The notes beneath the pieces were generated by a model. The model had not been told where the DNA came from. It made no database searches and was given only the letters and a program-made list of their open reading frames with translations. 44,753 nucleotides of DNA from Pseudomonadota bacterium (GTDB lineage: Bacteria; Pseudomonadota; Gammaproteobacteria; Burkholderiales; Methylophilaceae), in assembly GCA_029782295.1 (NCBI GenBank), contig JAKOVB010000091.1, forward strand, positions 1 through 44,753, given 5' to 3'. Shown here piece by piece: positions 35,194 through 42,455 of the stretch. Within the stretch, counting starts at the first letter, position 1, and each line of letters starts with the position of its first letter. Both the position numbers and the translations under genes were made by a program.

Positions 35194-36630
35194 TCAACGA
35201 TTCAACCAGCGCCGGAAATCGGCTTCCAGTTGTGGAAGTGTCACAAGCTGAGCCTTCAGTTCTCCGGCATAGCGCTCTGCTTCCGGTGTGAATTGTTGGC
35301 GAGTGAAGAAGGCGTAGCCACGGCGCCAGTCGCTGTCGCCCGGCAGCACCTTCGACGCCTTTGCAGTGAGCCTATTCAGTACATCTACGTCCACAGGGCG
35401 GGGACTCCACTTGCACTCGCCCAGCAAGAGGTCATGAGTCCGCCAGTTCACCGCCACCACATCGACTTGGGCTGACTGCGACCAGAAGCTGCCGATGCGT
35501 TCCGGCAGGAAGAACAGCTCGCCCATCTCTGCTTTGATCCCCACCCACTCCCGGCACAACTCTTCCCACGTGTGGGTGCCAATGAAGTCAAGAAGGTGAT
35601 CGTGCAGGAGGGACAGAGCTTGACGGGTGCGGCCGCTCTCGATGGCGTCGAGGTTCGGCGCCAGAAAGCGGTAGTAGAAGCGGAGATAGGAGTCGGCAAT
35701 CACATAGCGCCCTTGTTTGCTCTGGTCGGGGTCGCGCACGGTGGCCGGCACATGACGCTCGACATAGCCCAGCTCACGCAGAACGGACAGGTACTTGCTC
35801 AGGTTGGTGCGTTCGATGCCGGCCATGAGGGCAATGTCGCTGAGTTTGTGATAGCCGGCGGCAATGGCCTCAATGACCGCCATGTAGTTGCGCGGCTCGT
35901 CCAATTGCTCTTGCAGCAGGAAGGCGGCATCGCTGAGCATCACGTTGGCCGGGGTCACGATGCGCTCCTGGAGGTTGGCCAGGAGGGTCAGATGGTCGTC
36001 GAAGAGGTTGGCATAGGCGGGGATGCCGCCAGTAATGGCATAGACGGCCACCCGCTGTTCTGCCGAGAAAGAAGGCAGCATCTCGCTGAGAGCGCCGAAG
36101 GATAGCGGCTGCAGCTTGAGGCGGGCGGTGGCGCGACCATAGAGAGGAGACTGGTAGTCCAACATGGCCCGCTGGATGATGCCGGCTTGTGAGCCGGTCA
36201 CGATCAGGAACAGGTTGGAGTTGCTCAGAAAGTGGTCCCAGGCTTTCTGGATCAGGCTGGGGACTTCCGGATCCGCCTGCATGGCGTAGGTGAACTCGTC
36301 CAGCACCAATACCAGGCGCTGCGTCTGGCCAGCGCGAGCCACCTCGGCAAAAGCGGCTTCCCAGGAGGCATAGGAGAAGGTGGGGTCGAGATGGACGCCG
36401 GGATGGAGGAAGCCAAAGAGCGCCTGGGAGAACTTGCGGAGCTGGTTGGTGGCAGTGGTCTGAGTCGCCATCCAGTACAGATGGGGCCCTTGCAGGCGGG
36501 AGAGCCAATGCGTGATCAGGCGTGTTTTGCCCACGCGACGGCGTCCGTAGAGCACCAGGAACTGGGCGCCGGAGCGGTTGTAGAGACTGTCGAGGAGGGC
36601 AAGCTCCTGCTTACGGCCAACGAAATCCAT
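35194..36630 (-). CDS. AAA+ ATPase with DUF234-type C-terminal domain
   Basis: The 478-aa protein is an archaeal-type ATPase (PF01637-like) with DUF234. MDFVGRKQELALLD and Walker A LYGRRRVGKTRLI open it, and Walker B LVLVLDEFTYAM and sensor LFLIVTGSQAG follow. A winged helix comes next (HKLSDIALMAGIERTNLSKYLSVLRELGYVERHVP). The DUF234 part has YLRFYYRF and a PD-(D/E)xK-like QVDVVAVNW..LLLGECKW. ATG 36630 follows AGGAG at 8 nt and is preferred to 36657. Members are common, often mobile, and of unknown function; a nuclease or defence role has been suggested. It stands alone. Confidence 0.82.
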   Translation of the reverse strand: MDFVGRKQELALLDSLYNRSGAQFLVLYGRRRVGKTRLITHWLSRLQGPHLYWMATQTTATNQLRKFSQALFGFLHPGVHLDPTFSYASWEAAFAEVARAGQTQRLVLVLDEFTYAMQADPEVPSLIQKAWDHFLSNSNLFLIVTGSQAGIIQRAMLDYQSPLYGRATARLKLQPLSFGALSEMLPSFSAEQRVAVYAITGGIPAYANLFDDHLTLLANLQERIVTPANVMLSDAAFLLQEQLDEPRNYMAVIEAIAAGYHKLSDIALMAGIERTNLSKYLSVLRELGYVERHVPATVRDPDQSKQGRYVIADSYLRFYYRFLAPNLDAIESGRTRQALSLLHDHLLDFIGTHTWEELCREWVGIKAEMGELFFLPERIGSFWSQSAQVDVVAVNWRTHDLLLGECKWSPRPVDVDVLNRLTAKASKVLPGDSDWRRGYAFFTRQQFTPEAERYAGELKAQLVTLPQLEADFRRWLNR

Positions 36631-36661
36631 AGGGAACGCTCCTGGATAGAGTAACATTAGT

Positions 36662-36667
36662 ATTATA
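36662..36667 (-). promoter_or_regulatory. -10-like element of the ATPase gene
   Basis: A perfect TATAAT on the minus strand lies about 32 nt before the ATPase start, in an AT-rich stretch that stands out from its surroundings. No good -35 is seen 16-18 bp upstream. Confidence 0.35.
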
Positions 36668-36750
36668 CTTTAGTTACTTCATCTTGGGTGCATGACATGG
36701 TCCATGTGGTGAAGTGGCCGCAGTCGGCCAAGCCTCTGCCACGGCAGGTC

Positions 36751-37710
36751 CTACTGCGGCGGAGCTATCCGCAGATAAGGCTGCCGCCATCGCCACTGGT
36801 CACCTTCCCGATAGGCCTCGCCCAGCAGCGGTGTGAACGGCGGCCGGCTGAAGTCGGGTGTGCGGGCGGCATAGCCGTCGACCAACATGTTCTGGGCCGT
36901 GATCGTGGCGGCCACCACGGCATCAGTCACGTGCGGCCCGTCGGCGGTGATCGTGACGAAACACTCCTGCGGGTCATACATGTGGTCGGTGTCCACGGCG
37001 CAGCCGGCATACATCATCGCTTCCTCGCCGTCGCCGAAGCCTTCCAGCAGGCAGCGACTTCCGGCGACGAGAGGGACGGGCGCCACGGGGCTGGGGCAGC
37101 CGTCTTCCCAGACGGGGTCGATGAGGGTCAGGCGGATGCCGTGCGGGTGACGGTCGTAGAGCCTGGCGCCCCAGAAGGCATGGGCCACCTGGCCGTAGAC
37201 GTCCCGATGCAGCACCCAGTCGTAGCCCTGGCTGGCATCGACGAACTCGTAGCCCCAGCCGATGACGTGGGTCGCCCGCACCGGCCAGGTGGTATCGGTC
37301 CCGAGCACGACGGTATCCAGCCTTTGGGGCGCGGGCGTCGGTGTGGGGATCGGGACATGCGCTGTGGTGGCAACCTGTGCGGGAACACTTATTGCCGAAA
37401 GCGGTTTGACATAGCGCGCCGCCACCCAGCCGGAGCGGGAGCCGGTCTGGATCGCCAGCCAGGCGCCGTCCTGGCTACGATCGGTGACCTCAAGCCGGGT
37501 GTTGCGGGTGAGGCTGGTTAGGATCGGGTGCTCTATACCGGGTCCGGCGCGCAGGTTGAGGACGTCTACCGACACGAGCACGGTCGCCGGAGTCGGCGTG
37601 GCGACAGCGCTGACCAGTGCGGACATCGGCGTTTGACCGGCAGCGATCGCTGGGTGGGCGCCGGCGCTTAAGACCAGGAACGAGAAGGCAATGTACAGGA
37701 GGGTCTTCAT
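36751..37710 (-). CDS. Secreted SH3b-domain protein
   Basis: The 319-aa protein has a signal peptide (MKTLLYIAFSFLVLSAGAHPAIA). A bacterial SH3 domain (about 45-105: SVDVLNLRAGPGIEHPILTSLTRNTRLEVTDRS..AWLAIQTGSRSGWVAARYV) and a Pro/Thr linker come next. The C-terminal domain of about 190 residues was not recognised. It is rich in Trp, Asp and Cys (WGYEFVDASQGYDWVLHRDV, DPVWEDGCPSP, GCAVDTDHMYDPQECFVT). SH3b domains often bind peptidoglycan. ATG 37710 overlaps the stop of the initiator-like gene as ATGA, so a secreted protein is coupled to a DNA-replication-type gene. Confidence 0.75.
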   Translation of the reverse strand: MKTLLYIAFSFLVLSAGAHPAIAAGQTPMSALVSAVATPTPATVLVSVDVLNLRAGPGIEHPILTSLTRNTRLEVTDRSQDGAWLAIQTGSRSGWVAARYVKPLSAISVPAQVATTAHVPIPTPTPAPQRLDTVVLGTDTTWPVRATHVIGWGYEFVDASQGYDWVLHRDVYGQVAHAFWGARLYDRHPHGIRLTLIDPVWEDGCPSPVAPVPLVAGSRCLLEGFGDGEEAMMYAGCAVDTDHMYDPQECFVTITADGPHVTDAVVAATITAQNMLVDGYAARTPDFSRPPFTPLLGEAYREGDQWRWRQPYLRIAPPQ

Positions 37711-39437
37711 GATGGGCTCCATTGGGTTGAAGTTGGGCGGATGGTGGGACCGGTAAAGGTCACGGTGAGGGGATGGTCAATGATGCGGGCGAGTGCTTCG
37801 GTCACGGGGCGCTGCAGGCGCAGCCGCCACCACTCTGCCGTGGCGTCGCTGGGCAGCTCGACCAGGAGGGCGCTGTCGCTGAGCGAAATGGGCCTGGCCC
37901 GGTGCAGGTCGGCCTGGATGGCCGGCGTCGGCAGACGCAGGGTCAGCTCGTCCCGGATGCGGTCCCAGAGCAACCGGGCCTGCGGGTCTATCTCCATTCT
38001 CGGCGCCTTGCCTGGCAGACAGCCCCGTACATCCTCCTGCCAGGCTTCCTCCTGTTCATGACGGCGGCGCTGGTCCTGAATCCAGGGCAGAGCGCCGGCC
38101 AAGTCTTCAAGAACCTGGACCAGGTGGGGGTAGCCGGCGTTGGGTTTCTTGCTGCCGATGGGGTGGGCCTGCCGCCAGTAGTCAGCGAAGTCCCGCACGT
38201 CCTCGGCGGTAAAATCACGCTCCCGCAGACGGTCGGCGGCCTGGGTGTACTCCCGGCGTTTGGCTTCCCGCAGCAGGGCGGCGTCCTTACCGGTGACGTG
38301 ACAGAGGGCGGCCATCATGGCGGCCTCGTCGGTACCGGTCAGCTCGGCGGCCGTGAAGTGTGCGGACGTCTTGTCCTGAGTGGGTGTGATGCCGCCAACC
38401 GCTGACGAAGTGATGGAAGGGTCCGTCTCGATGCCGGCATCTTCCATCGGCAACGCGCCATTCTTCTTCTCCTTCACCTGGGTTTCCTTCTCTTGTGTTT
38501 CCGTCAGTGTGTTTCCTTCGGGTGCAAGTGCTGCACCACCCTGGTGATCGTGCTGCACCATTCCTGGTGAAACTGCTGCACCATCCTGGTGAACGTGCTG
38601 CACTGGTGCAACTGCTGCACCGTTCTGACTGCCGTTGGCGGGTGCAAACGGTGAGCCTGTTGCACCACCCTGGTGATCGTGCTGCACCGGTGCAACTGCT
38701 GCACCATTCTGGCGGCCATTGGCGGACGCAGATGGTGAATCTGCTGCACCACCCTGGTGATCGTGCTGCAATGGTGAAACTGCTGCACCATTCTGGCGGA
38801 GGTCGGCGGGCACAAACGGTGATCCTGCTGCACCACCCTGGTGTTCGTGCTGCATCGGTGCAACTGCTGCACCATTCGGACGGCCATTGGCGGACGCAGA
38901 CGGTGATCCTGCTGCACCACCCTGGTGATCGTGCTGCACGGGTGAAACTGTTGCACCATTCGGACGGCTGTTGGCGGACGCAAACGGTGATCCTGCTGCA
39001 CCACCCCGGTGATCGTGCTGAGCTGGTGCAACTGCTGCACCATTTTCGGCTGGCGACATACTGACCAGACGGTAGGCATTGGCACGGCGTCCCTTGGGAG
39101 CGCCACGGGTGGCGGCAACCAGGAGACCGTGCTGTTCCAGGAGGCGGACGTAGGTGATCACGGTGCGGCGGCTGAGGTTGAGCTGTTGGGCGACGGTCTG
39201 GTAGGAGGGGAAGCACACGCCCTGCCTGTCGGCGCGGCGGGCGAGGTAGGCATAGACGGCGACGCCGATGGCGCCGATGTGGGGGCCGTAGCGGTCGATG
39301 ACGGCGTCCTCGATCCAGAAGCGGCCCTGGATGCGGGCATCGGCGCACGGGTGCGGCTGGGAGGGCATTGACATGGCAGCGTTCTTTGCGGGAGCGGTGG
39401 GCCGCCTCGGTTCGGAGGCAGCAGAGGTCTGGTTCAC
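37707..39437 (-). CDS. Replication-initiator-like protein: winged HTH, tandem repeat, DnaA domain-I-like C-terminus
   Basis: The 576-aa frame begins at GTG 39437; ATG 39374 is an alternative and neither has a clear ribosome-binding site. Residues about 35-125 form a winged helix-turn-helix of the HTH_36 kind (GVAVYAYLARRADRQGVCFPSYQTVAQQLNLSRRTVITYVRLLEQHGLL). About 130-310 is a 28-residue repeat (NGAAVAPVQHDHQGGAAGSP). The acidic middle has AEDVRDFADYWRQAH. About 483-572 resembles DnaA domain I (ARLLWDRIRDELTLRLP...LSDSALLVELPSDATAEWWRLRLQRPVTEALARI). A role in starting replication of the mobile module is inferred from these domains and the ParM/ParR neighbours. Confidence 0.68.
   Translation of the reverse strand: MNQTSAASEPRRPTAPAKNAAMSMPSQPHPCADARIQGRFWIEDAVIDRYGPHIGAIGVAVYAYLARRADRQGVCFPSYQTVAQQLNLSRRTVITYVRLLEQHGLLVAATRGAPKGRRANAYRLVSMSPAENGAAVAPAQHDHRGGAAGSPFASANSRPNGATVSPVQHDHQGGAAGSPSASANGRPNGAAVAPMQHEHQGGAAGSPFVPADLRQNGAAVSPLQHDHQGGAADSPSASANGRQNGAAVAPVQHDHQGGATGSPFAPANGSQNGAAVAPVQHVHQDGAAVSPGMVQHDHQGGAALAPEGNTLTETQEKETQVKEKKNGALPMEDAGIETDPSITSSAVGGITPTQDKTSAHFTAAELTGTDEAAMMAALCHVTGKDAALLREAKRREYTQAADRLRERDFTAEDVRDFADYWRQAHPIGSKKPNAGYPHLVQVLEDLAGALPWIQDQRRRHEQEEAWQEDVRGCLPGKAPRMEIDPQARLLWDRIRDELTLRLPTPAIQADLHRARPISLSDSALLVELPSDATAEWWRLRLQRPVTEALARIIDHPLTVTFTGPTIRPTSTQWSPS
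38530..39045 (-). repeat. 84-bp in-frame tandem repeat inside the initiator-like gene
   Basis: The marker TGGTGATCGTGCTG and close variants recur at 38542, 38587, 38671, 38755, 38839, 38923 and 39007. The spacing is exactly 84 bp five times, with one 45-bp partial unit at the gene-distal end. The repeat encodes 28-residue units rich in Gly, Ala, His and Gln. Confidence 0.9.
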
Positions 39438-39470
39438 CTTGTGGGCGAATTGACAGGTCCGCTGCGGTGC

Positions 39471-39508
39471 GCTACCATCTCACTCAAGTTACTTAGGTGG
39501 GTGGTAGC
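39471..39508. promoter_or_regulatory. Inverted repeat upstream of the initiator-like gene
   Basis: GCTACCA (39471-39477) and TGGTAGC (39502-39508), with further CAC/GTG pairing inside, lie about 35 bp before the GTG start in the 163-nt gap after the GxxExxY-like gene. It could be an operator for the winged-HTH protein or a transcript hairpin. Confidence 0.4.
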
Positions 39509-39600
39509 GCTGCCGTGGCGGCGAACACCCCGGGCGAACCGCTGTTGGCGCAGCGGTTTTGCTTTTTCTGGGGGCGGTGGAGGTGAGAGGGGCGAAGTGA

Positions 39601-39984
39601 CTACGGCGGCTTCCAGATACGGCGCAGCGTCGGGGTGCGGCTGCCGAAGTTCAGGATGAGGCCCACCGGGAGGCTGCGGCGGCGCAGAAGGGAGGTCATC
39701 GCATCCTCGTGAGCGGGCGTGATCCAGCGCTCTTTCAGTACCCGCACCGGCACGACCTCGGCCACCAGCAGGTCGGCGTTGGCGAAGGGGGCCTTTTGGA
39801 CCGTGAGGCTGCGGGCTTCCAGGTCGGCAGCCAGCGCCAGGACGAAGTCGCCGGGGCGCAGGAGGCTCTGCAGGCTGCGCCGGAAGTACTGACGGTAGTA
39901 GATGGCGAGCACGGTGCCGGTGAGCTGGTGCAGGTAGGGATCGGACTGAGATTCAGGCCCGGGGTCGGGCGTGGGGGTGCTCAT
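39601..39984 (-). CDS. Divergent GxxExxY-family protein
   Basis: This 127-aa protein follows the GxxExxY family layout: LHQLTGTVLAIYYRQYFRRSLQ, LALAADLEARSLTVQKAP, ADLLVAEVVPVRVLKERW, DAMTSLLRRRSLPVGLILNFG and a basic tail RRIW. The family has a PD-(D/E)xK-like nuclease fold. Here the Asp of ADLLV is kept, but the usual ExK pair reads VLK, so the acidic partner is lost, and GxGLLE is not seen. It overlaps the ParR-like gene by 4 nt (ATGA), so it belongs to the partition operon. It may be a DNA-binding relic or structural partner rather than a nuclease. Confidence 0.6.
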   Translation of the reverse strand: MSTPTPDPGPESQSDPYLHQLTGTVLAIYYRQYFRRSLQSLLRPGDFVLALAADLEARSLTVQKAPFANADLLVAEVVPVRVLKERWITPAHEDAMTSLLRRRSLPVGLILNFGSRTPTLRRIWKPP

Positions 39985-40322
39985 AGGGTCAGGTCCTTGC
40001 CAAGGGCATCGAGCAGGACATCGGTCTCCGAAGTTGGCGTCATCGGTGTTGTGGCGTACTTCACAACCTGCGCATCGGCCAGGGCAGAGGTGACAGCCGC
40101 CTCCACCACGGTCCGCAACTGGGCCAGCAGCTCAGCCGCTGCAGCAGGCTGCGATTCCTCTTCCATGTTGATGCCCCGGCGCAGGGCGACCTTGACTGCT
40201 TCGCCCTTGTTGCCGAAGGGAAGGCCGGCAAGCGTTTCCAGCCAGGCAATCAGGTCGGCGTCGCGGTCGGGATGGAGCCGCAGACAGAGCTTCGTGGTGG
40301 AGCTGGCAGAGGGGAGCTGCAA
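39981..40322 (-). CDS. ParR-like partition adaptor (small DNA-binding protein)
   Basis: The 113-aa protein starts at TTG 40322 behind a strong AAGGAAGG site; no ATG fits. The N-terminus (TTKLCLRLHPDRDADLIAWLETLAG..NKGEAVKVALRRGI) looks like a ribbon-helix-helix fold. The rest is helical and acidic. Position just behind a ParM-type gene and size fit a ParR adaptor that binds the centromere and caps the actin filament. ParR proteins are very divergent, so the call depends largely on context. Confidence 0.6.
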   Translation of the reverse strand: MQLPSASSTTKLCLRLHPDRDADLIAWLETLAGLPFGNKGEAVKVALRRGINMEEESQPAAAAELLAQLRTVVEAAVTSALADAQVVKYATTPMTPTSETDVLLDALGKDLTL

Positions 40323-40382
40323 GAGTCGCCTTCCTTTATATGGGTGCAGTCCATGCAGGGGAGGAGGGTGCCATCAACTGCT

Positions 40383-40432
40383 GCCAGTTGACGGCAAGTG
40401 CCGGCAGTTGCCAGCACCTGCCGTCAGTCGGC
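40383..40432. repeat. 50-bp near-palindrome between parM-like and parR-like genes
   Basis: Two 24-bp arms (40383-40406 and 40409-40432) pair at 19 of 24 positions around a 2-nt centre; every mismatch is a transition. It begins right after the ParM-like stop. Further CAACTG/CAGTTG half-sites continue to about 40375. It could be a ParR binding site (centromere-like or operator) or a transcript stem that sets the ParM:ParR ratio. Confidence 0.65.
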
Positions 40433-40433
40433 G

Positions 40434-41486
40434 TCATCCGACAGAACCGGAGAAGGCGCGACGCGCATAGCGGGCCAGACCGAGAGCGTTGGCGGTCACC
40501 GGATCGGGGAGCACAAGGCCGTGCGGGTAGAGCCAGGTCAACTGCGGGCGCAGGGCCTCGGCGCCGCCGCCGGTGAAGAGCAGGTAGGCGAACTGGCGGC
40601 CCTGGCCCCAACGGCTCTCGACGAAGCCGAAGATCTCCCCGGCCGTAGCGTCCAGCGCCTGGCCGGCAGGAGCCTCCAGGCTCACTGTGCCCGATGGCGT
40701 GTGCAGCTGCGGGCGGCGGTCGCCGAGCAGGGCATCCGCCTCGTGCAGGGAGAGCGAGACGCCGAAGTCCTTGCGGACCCGTCCGGTCAGCAGCTCCGCC
40801 GCCCGGCGCAGGCCGAGGGTATCGCCACCGGTGAAGCGGGCCACGACCTGACCGCCTTCGACGGCGAAGAGGTCCAGGGTGTTGAAGCCGATGTCGCAGA
40901 TACCGACCGGAGCCTTGAGGTCGCTCGCCGGGCGGACCCAATGACCGCCATCATCCAGCCCCCAGGCGAAGAAGGCGCCGGCAGGCTGGGCCATCGCTTT
41001 CACGGCAGCAACGGTCAGGGACATGGCATCGGCACCCACTGTGAAGCGGTGCTCCCCCTGCAGCCAATCCCGCAGACCTTTCAGGGTCGCAACTGCTCGC
41101 TCGCGATCGGCCATGACCTCGACGGGCAGGCCGAGCATCAGGCACACAGCATGCTCGCCCGGCCCGAGCAGCGAGCCGAGGCCGGCGTAGGTCAGCGCTC
41201 GCAGTTCCGGTCCGTCGCTGAGACGCAGAAAGTCCATGCGCTCGATGGGGCGGGCGTAAGCGGCGACACGGTGTCCGACCAGGTAGCGGGCGCCGTTCCA
41301 GGACACGGCCAGGGGCTCAGTACCGGTTTTGCGTCCGCCGAGCGATCCCAGGGAGAGCAGTCCTGTGTCGGTGTTACCGACACCAACGACGGAGGGAAGG
41401 TGGACGGAACGATGTCCTTCGCCCGTGGCCTCGACGACCTTGAAGCCGCCGAAGCCGGGGTCGAGACCGAGGAAGTGGGTGGTCAT
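40434..41486 (-). CDS. ParM/StbA-like actin-family segregation ATPase
   Basis: The 350-aa protein has actin-fold nucleotide motifs: phosphate-1 GLDPGFGGFKVVEA at the N-terminus, phosphate-2 CDIGFNTLDLFAVEG, and adenosine motif LLFTGGGAEAL near the C-terminus. In plasmids ParM filaments push sister copies apart. ATG 41486 is preceded by AGGAGGTG at 6 nt. It heads a minus-strand operon with the ParR-like and GxxExxY-like genes. It is diverged from the AbrB gene by 87 nt holding an inverted repeat. Confidence 0.82.
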   Translation of the reverse strand: MTTHFLGLDPGFGGFKVVEATGEGHRSVHLPSVVGVGNTDTGLLSLGSLGGRKTGTEPLAVSWNGARYLVGHRVAAYARPIERMDFLRLSDGPELRALTYAGLGSLLGPGEHAVCLMLGLPVEVMADRERAVATLKGLRDWLQGEHRFTVGADAMSLTVAAVKAMAQPAGAFFAWGLDDGGHWVRPASDLKAPVGICDIGFNTLDLFAVEGGQVVARFTGGDTLGLRRAAELLTGRVRKDFGVSLSLHEADALLGDRRPQLHTPSGTVSLEAPAGQALDATAGEIFGFVESRWGQGRQFAYLLFTGGGAEALRPQLTWLYPHGLVLPDPVTANALGLARYARRAFSGSVG

Positions 41487-41513
41487 GAGAAGCACCTCCT
41501 GATTGGGGAAGCA

Positions 41514-41557
41514 TTGACAGGGCCTGGGGTCGGGGGTAGCATGAGGCCAACCCCAGG
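41514..41557 (+). promoter_or_regulatory. Promoter of the abrB-like gene with overlapping inverted repeat
   Basis: TTGACA (41514-41519) and TAGCAT (41537-41542) are 17 bp apart and point at the AbrB gene. An 8-bp inverted repeat CCTGGGGT (41523-41530) / ACCCCAGG (41550-41557) overlaps the -10. It is a good operator site for the AbrB protein or for the partition proteins transcribed the other way. Confidence 0.6.
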
Positions 41558-41573
41558 AAGGGTGAACGTTGAT

Positions 41574-41885
41574 ATGGAGAGAGAGCAGACTTCAAGGCAA
41601 ACCGCATTCGCACGGGTGCTAAAGAACGGGCGGATCACCATCCCGGCCTCGGTTCGCCGGCGACTCGGTATCAAACCCGGCGATCTCGTCGTTTTCCAGA
41701 AAACCGAAGACGGCATCCTTATCTCGTCGCCGCACGATGTGGCAGCGGATGCGTTCGACCGGATCGGCCTCGCTTTGCAGGATGGCGGCATCAGTCTCGA
41801 TGAGATGGTCGTATCCGGCCGTGAGATCAGGGCCGAGATCGTGCGCGAGCGATATGGGCTCAGCCTCGAGGAGAAAGTGTCATGA
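41574..41885 (+). CDS. AbrB/MazE/SpoVT-family DNA-binding protein
   Basis: The 103-aa protein has the swapped-hairpin AbrB domain at the N-terminus (ARVLKNGRITIPASVRRRLGIKPGDLVVFQKTEDGILIS) and a short helical tail (ISLDEMVVSGREIRAEIVRERYGL) like that of VapB/MazE antitoxins. ATG 41574 is the start. A much longer open frame running in from 40398 is only the antisense of the ParM gene. The stop overlaps the next start by 4 nt. It probably represses its own promoter; no toxin is adjacent. Confidence 0.85.
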   Translation: MEREQTSRQTAFARVLKNGRITIPASVRRRLGIKPGDLVVFQKTEDGILISSPHDVAADAFDRIGLALQDGGISLDEMVVSGREIRAEIVRERYGLSLEEKVS

Positions 41886-42247
41886 GCCGGCTCACCGTGC
41901 GCCTTCCCGACTGCCTGCACCAGCAACTTATCGCCATGGCCGAGCAGGAGAAGATCTCCCTCAACCAGTTCATCGTCTTCGCCCTCACGCAGTATGTAAT
42001 GCAGCCTTCGGGGTGGATTGGCCTTCGCCGTGACGATGCCAGACAGCAGACCGCCTTCGCAGCACTGCGCCGGCAACTCCGGCAGGGGACCCCGGCGGAC
42101 ATCCTGGAAGCGCTGGCCGCCCGCGAGCCCGGCGAACCTGACCCAGATCTGCTCACACCATCGGGTATCCAGTTGCGAGCTCTGCTCGATCAGGCTCTGA
42201 GCGAAAGGCTGGCGGGGCAGAGCGCTGAGCAGCCTAATGCCGCTTGA
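41882..42247 (+). CDS. Ribbon-helix-helix (HicB/Arc-like) protein
   Basis: The 121-aa protein begins SRLTVRLPDCLHQQLIAMAEQEKISLNQFIVFALTQYV, a clear ribbon-helix-helix domain of the HicB/Arc kind. The C-terminal half (about 45-121) is helical and was not recognised (AALRRQLRQGTPADILEALAAREPGEPDPD). It is coupled to the AbrB gene by ATGA overlap. Two DNA-binding proteins thus form the pair in place of an antitoxin and toxin; the C-terminal half could be a diverged effector. Confidence 0.75.
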   Translation: MSRLTVRLPDCLHQQLIAMAEQEKISLNQFIVFALTQYVMQPSGWIGLRRDDARQQTAFAALRRQLRQGTPADILEALAAREPGEPDPDLLTPSGIQLRALLDQALSERLAGQSAEQPNAA

Positions 42248-42403
42248 TGCTTCATAGGGTGTTTCCTGGCTCCGACCGGTCTTGGCTGAGTCGCTCATCC
42301 GCTCCATCCTGTGAGGCGCAGGGTCGTGAAGCGGCGGTGAGCTAGTGTGTCTCTCTTGCCAACTGGTCGCAGAAGGGATCGACTGCCGAAGGTGCTGGCG
42401 TTT

Positions 42404-42440
42404 TTGGTGCTTATTGCGCTTTTTGTGTACCATAGTGGTA
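42404..42440 (+). promoter_or_regulatory. Promoter and operator of the HTH/PIN toxin-antitoxin operon
   Basis: TTGGTG (42404-42409) and TACCAT (42428-42433) are 18 bp apart. The -10 is the left half of the perfect inverted repeat TACCA-TAG-TGGTA (42428-42440). The antitoxin could bind there and block its own promoter. GGAGG (42442-42446) precedes the ATG by 9 nt. Confidence 0.55.
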
Positions 42441-42455
42441 TGGAGGTACGTGATC

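Noticed and set aside
38495-39064. CRISPR-like array suggested by regular repeats
   Set aside because: The repeats are contiguous 84-bp units without unique spacers and stay in frame in a coding sequence.
40398-41573. Long plus-strand open frame running into the AbrB gene (495 codons)
   Set aside because: It is antisense to the ParM-like gene, which has clear actin motifs and a strong ribosome-binding site. Only the last 103 codons (from 41574) encode a real protein.
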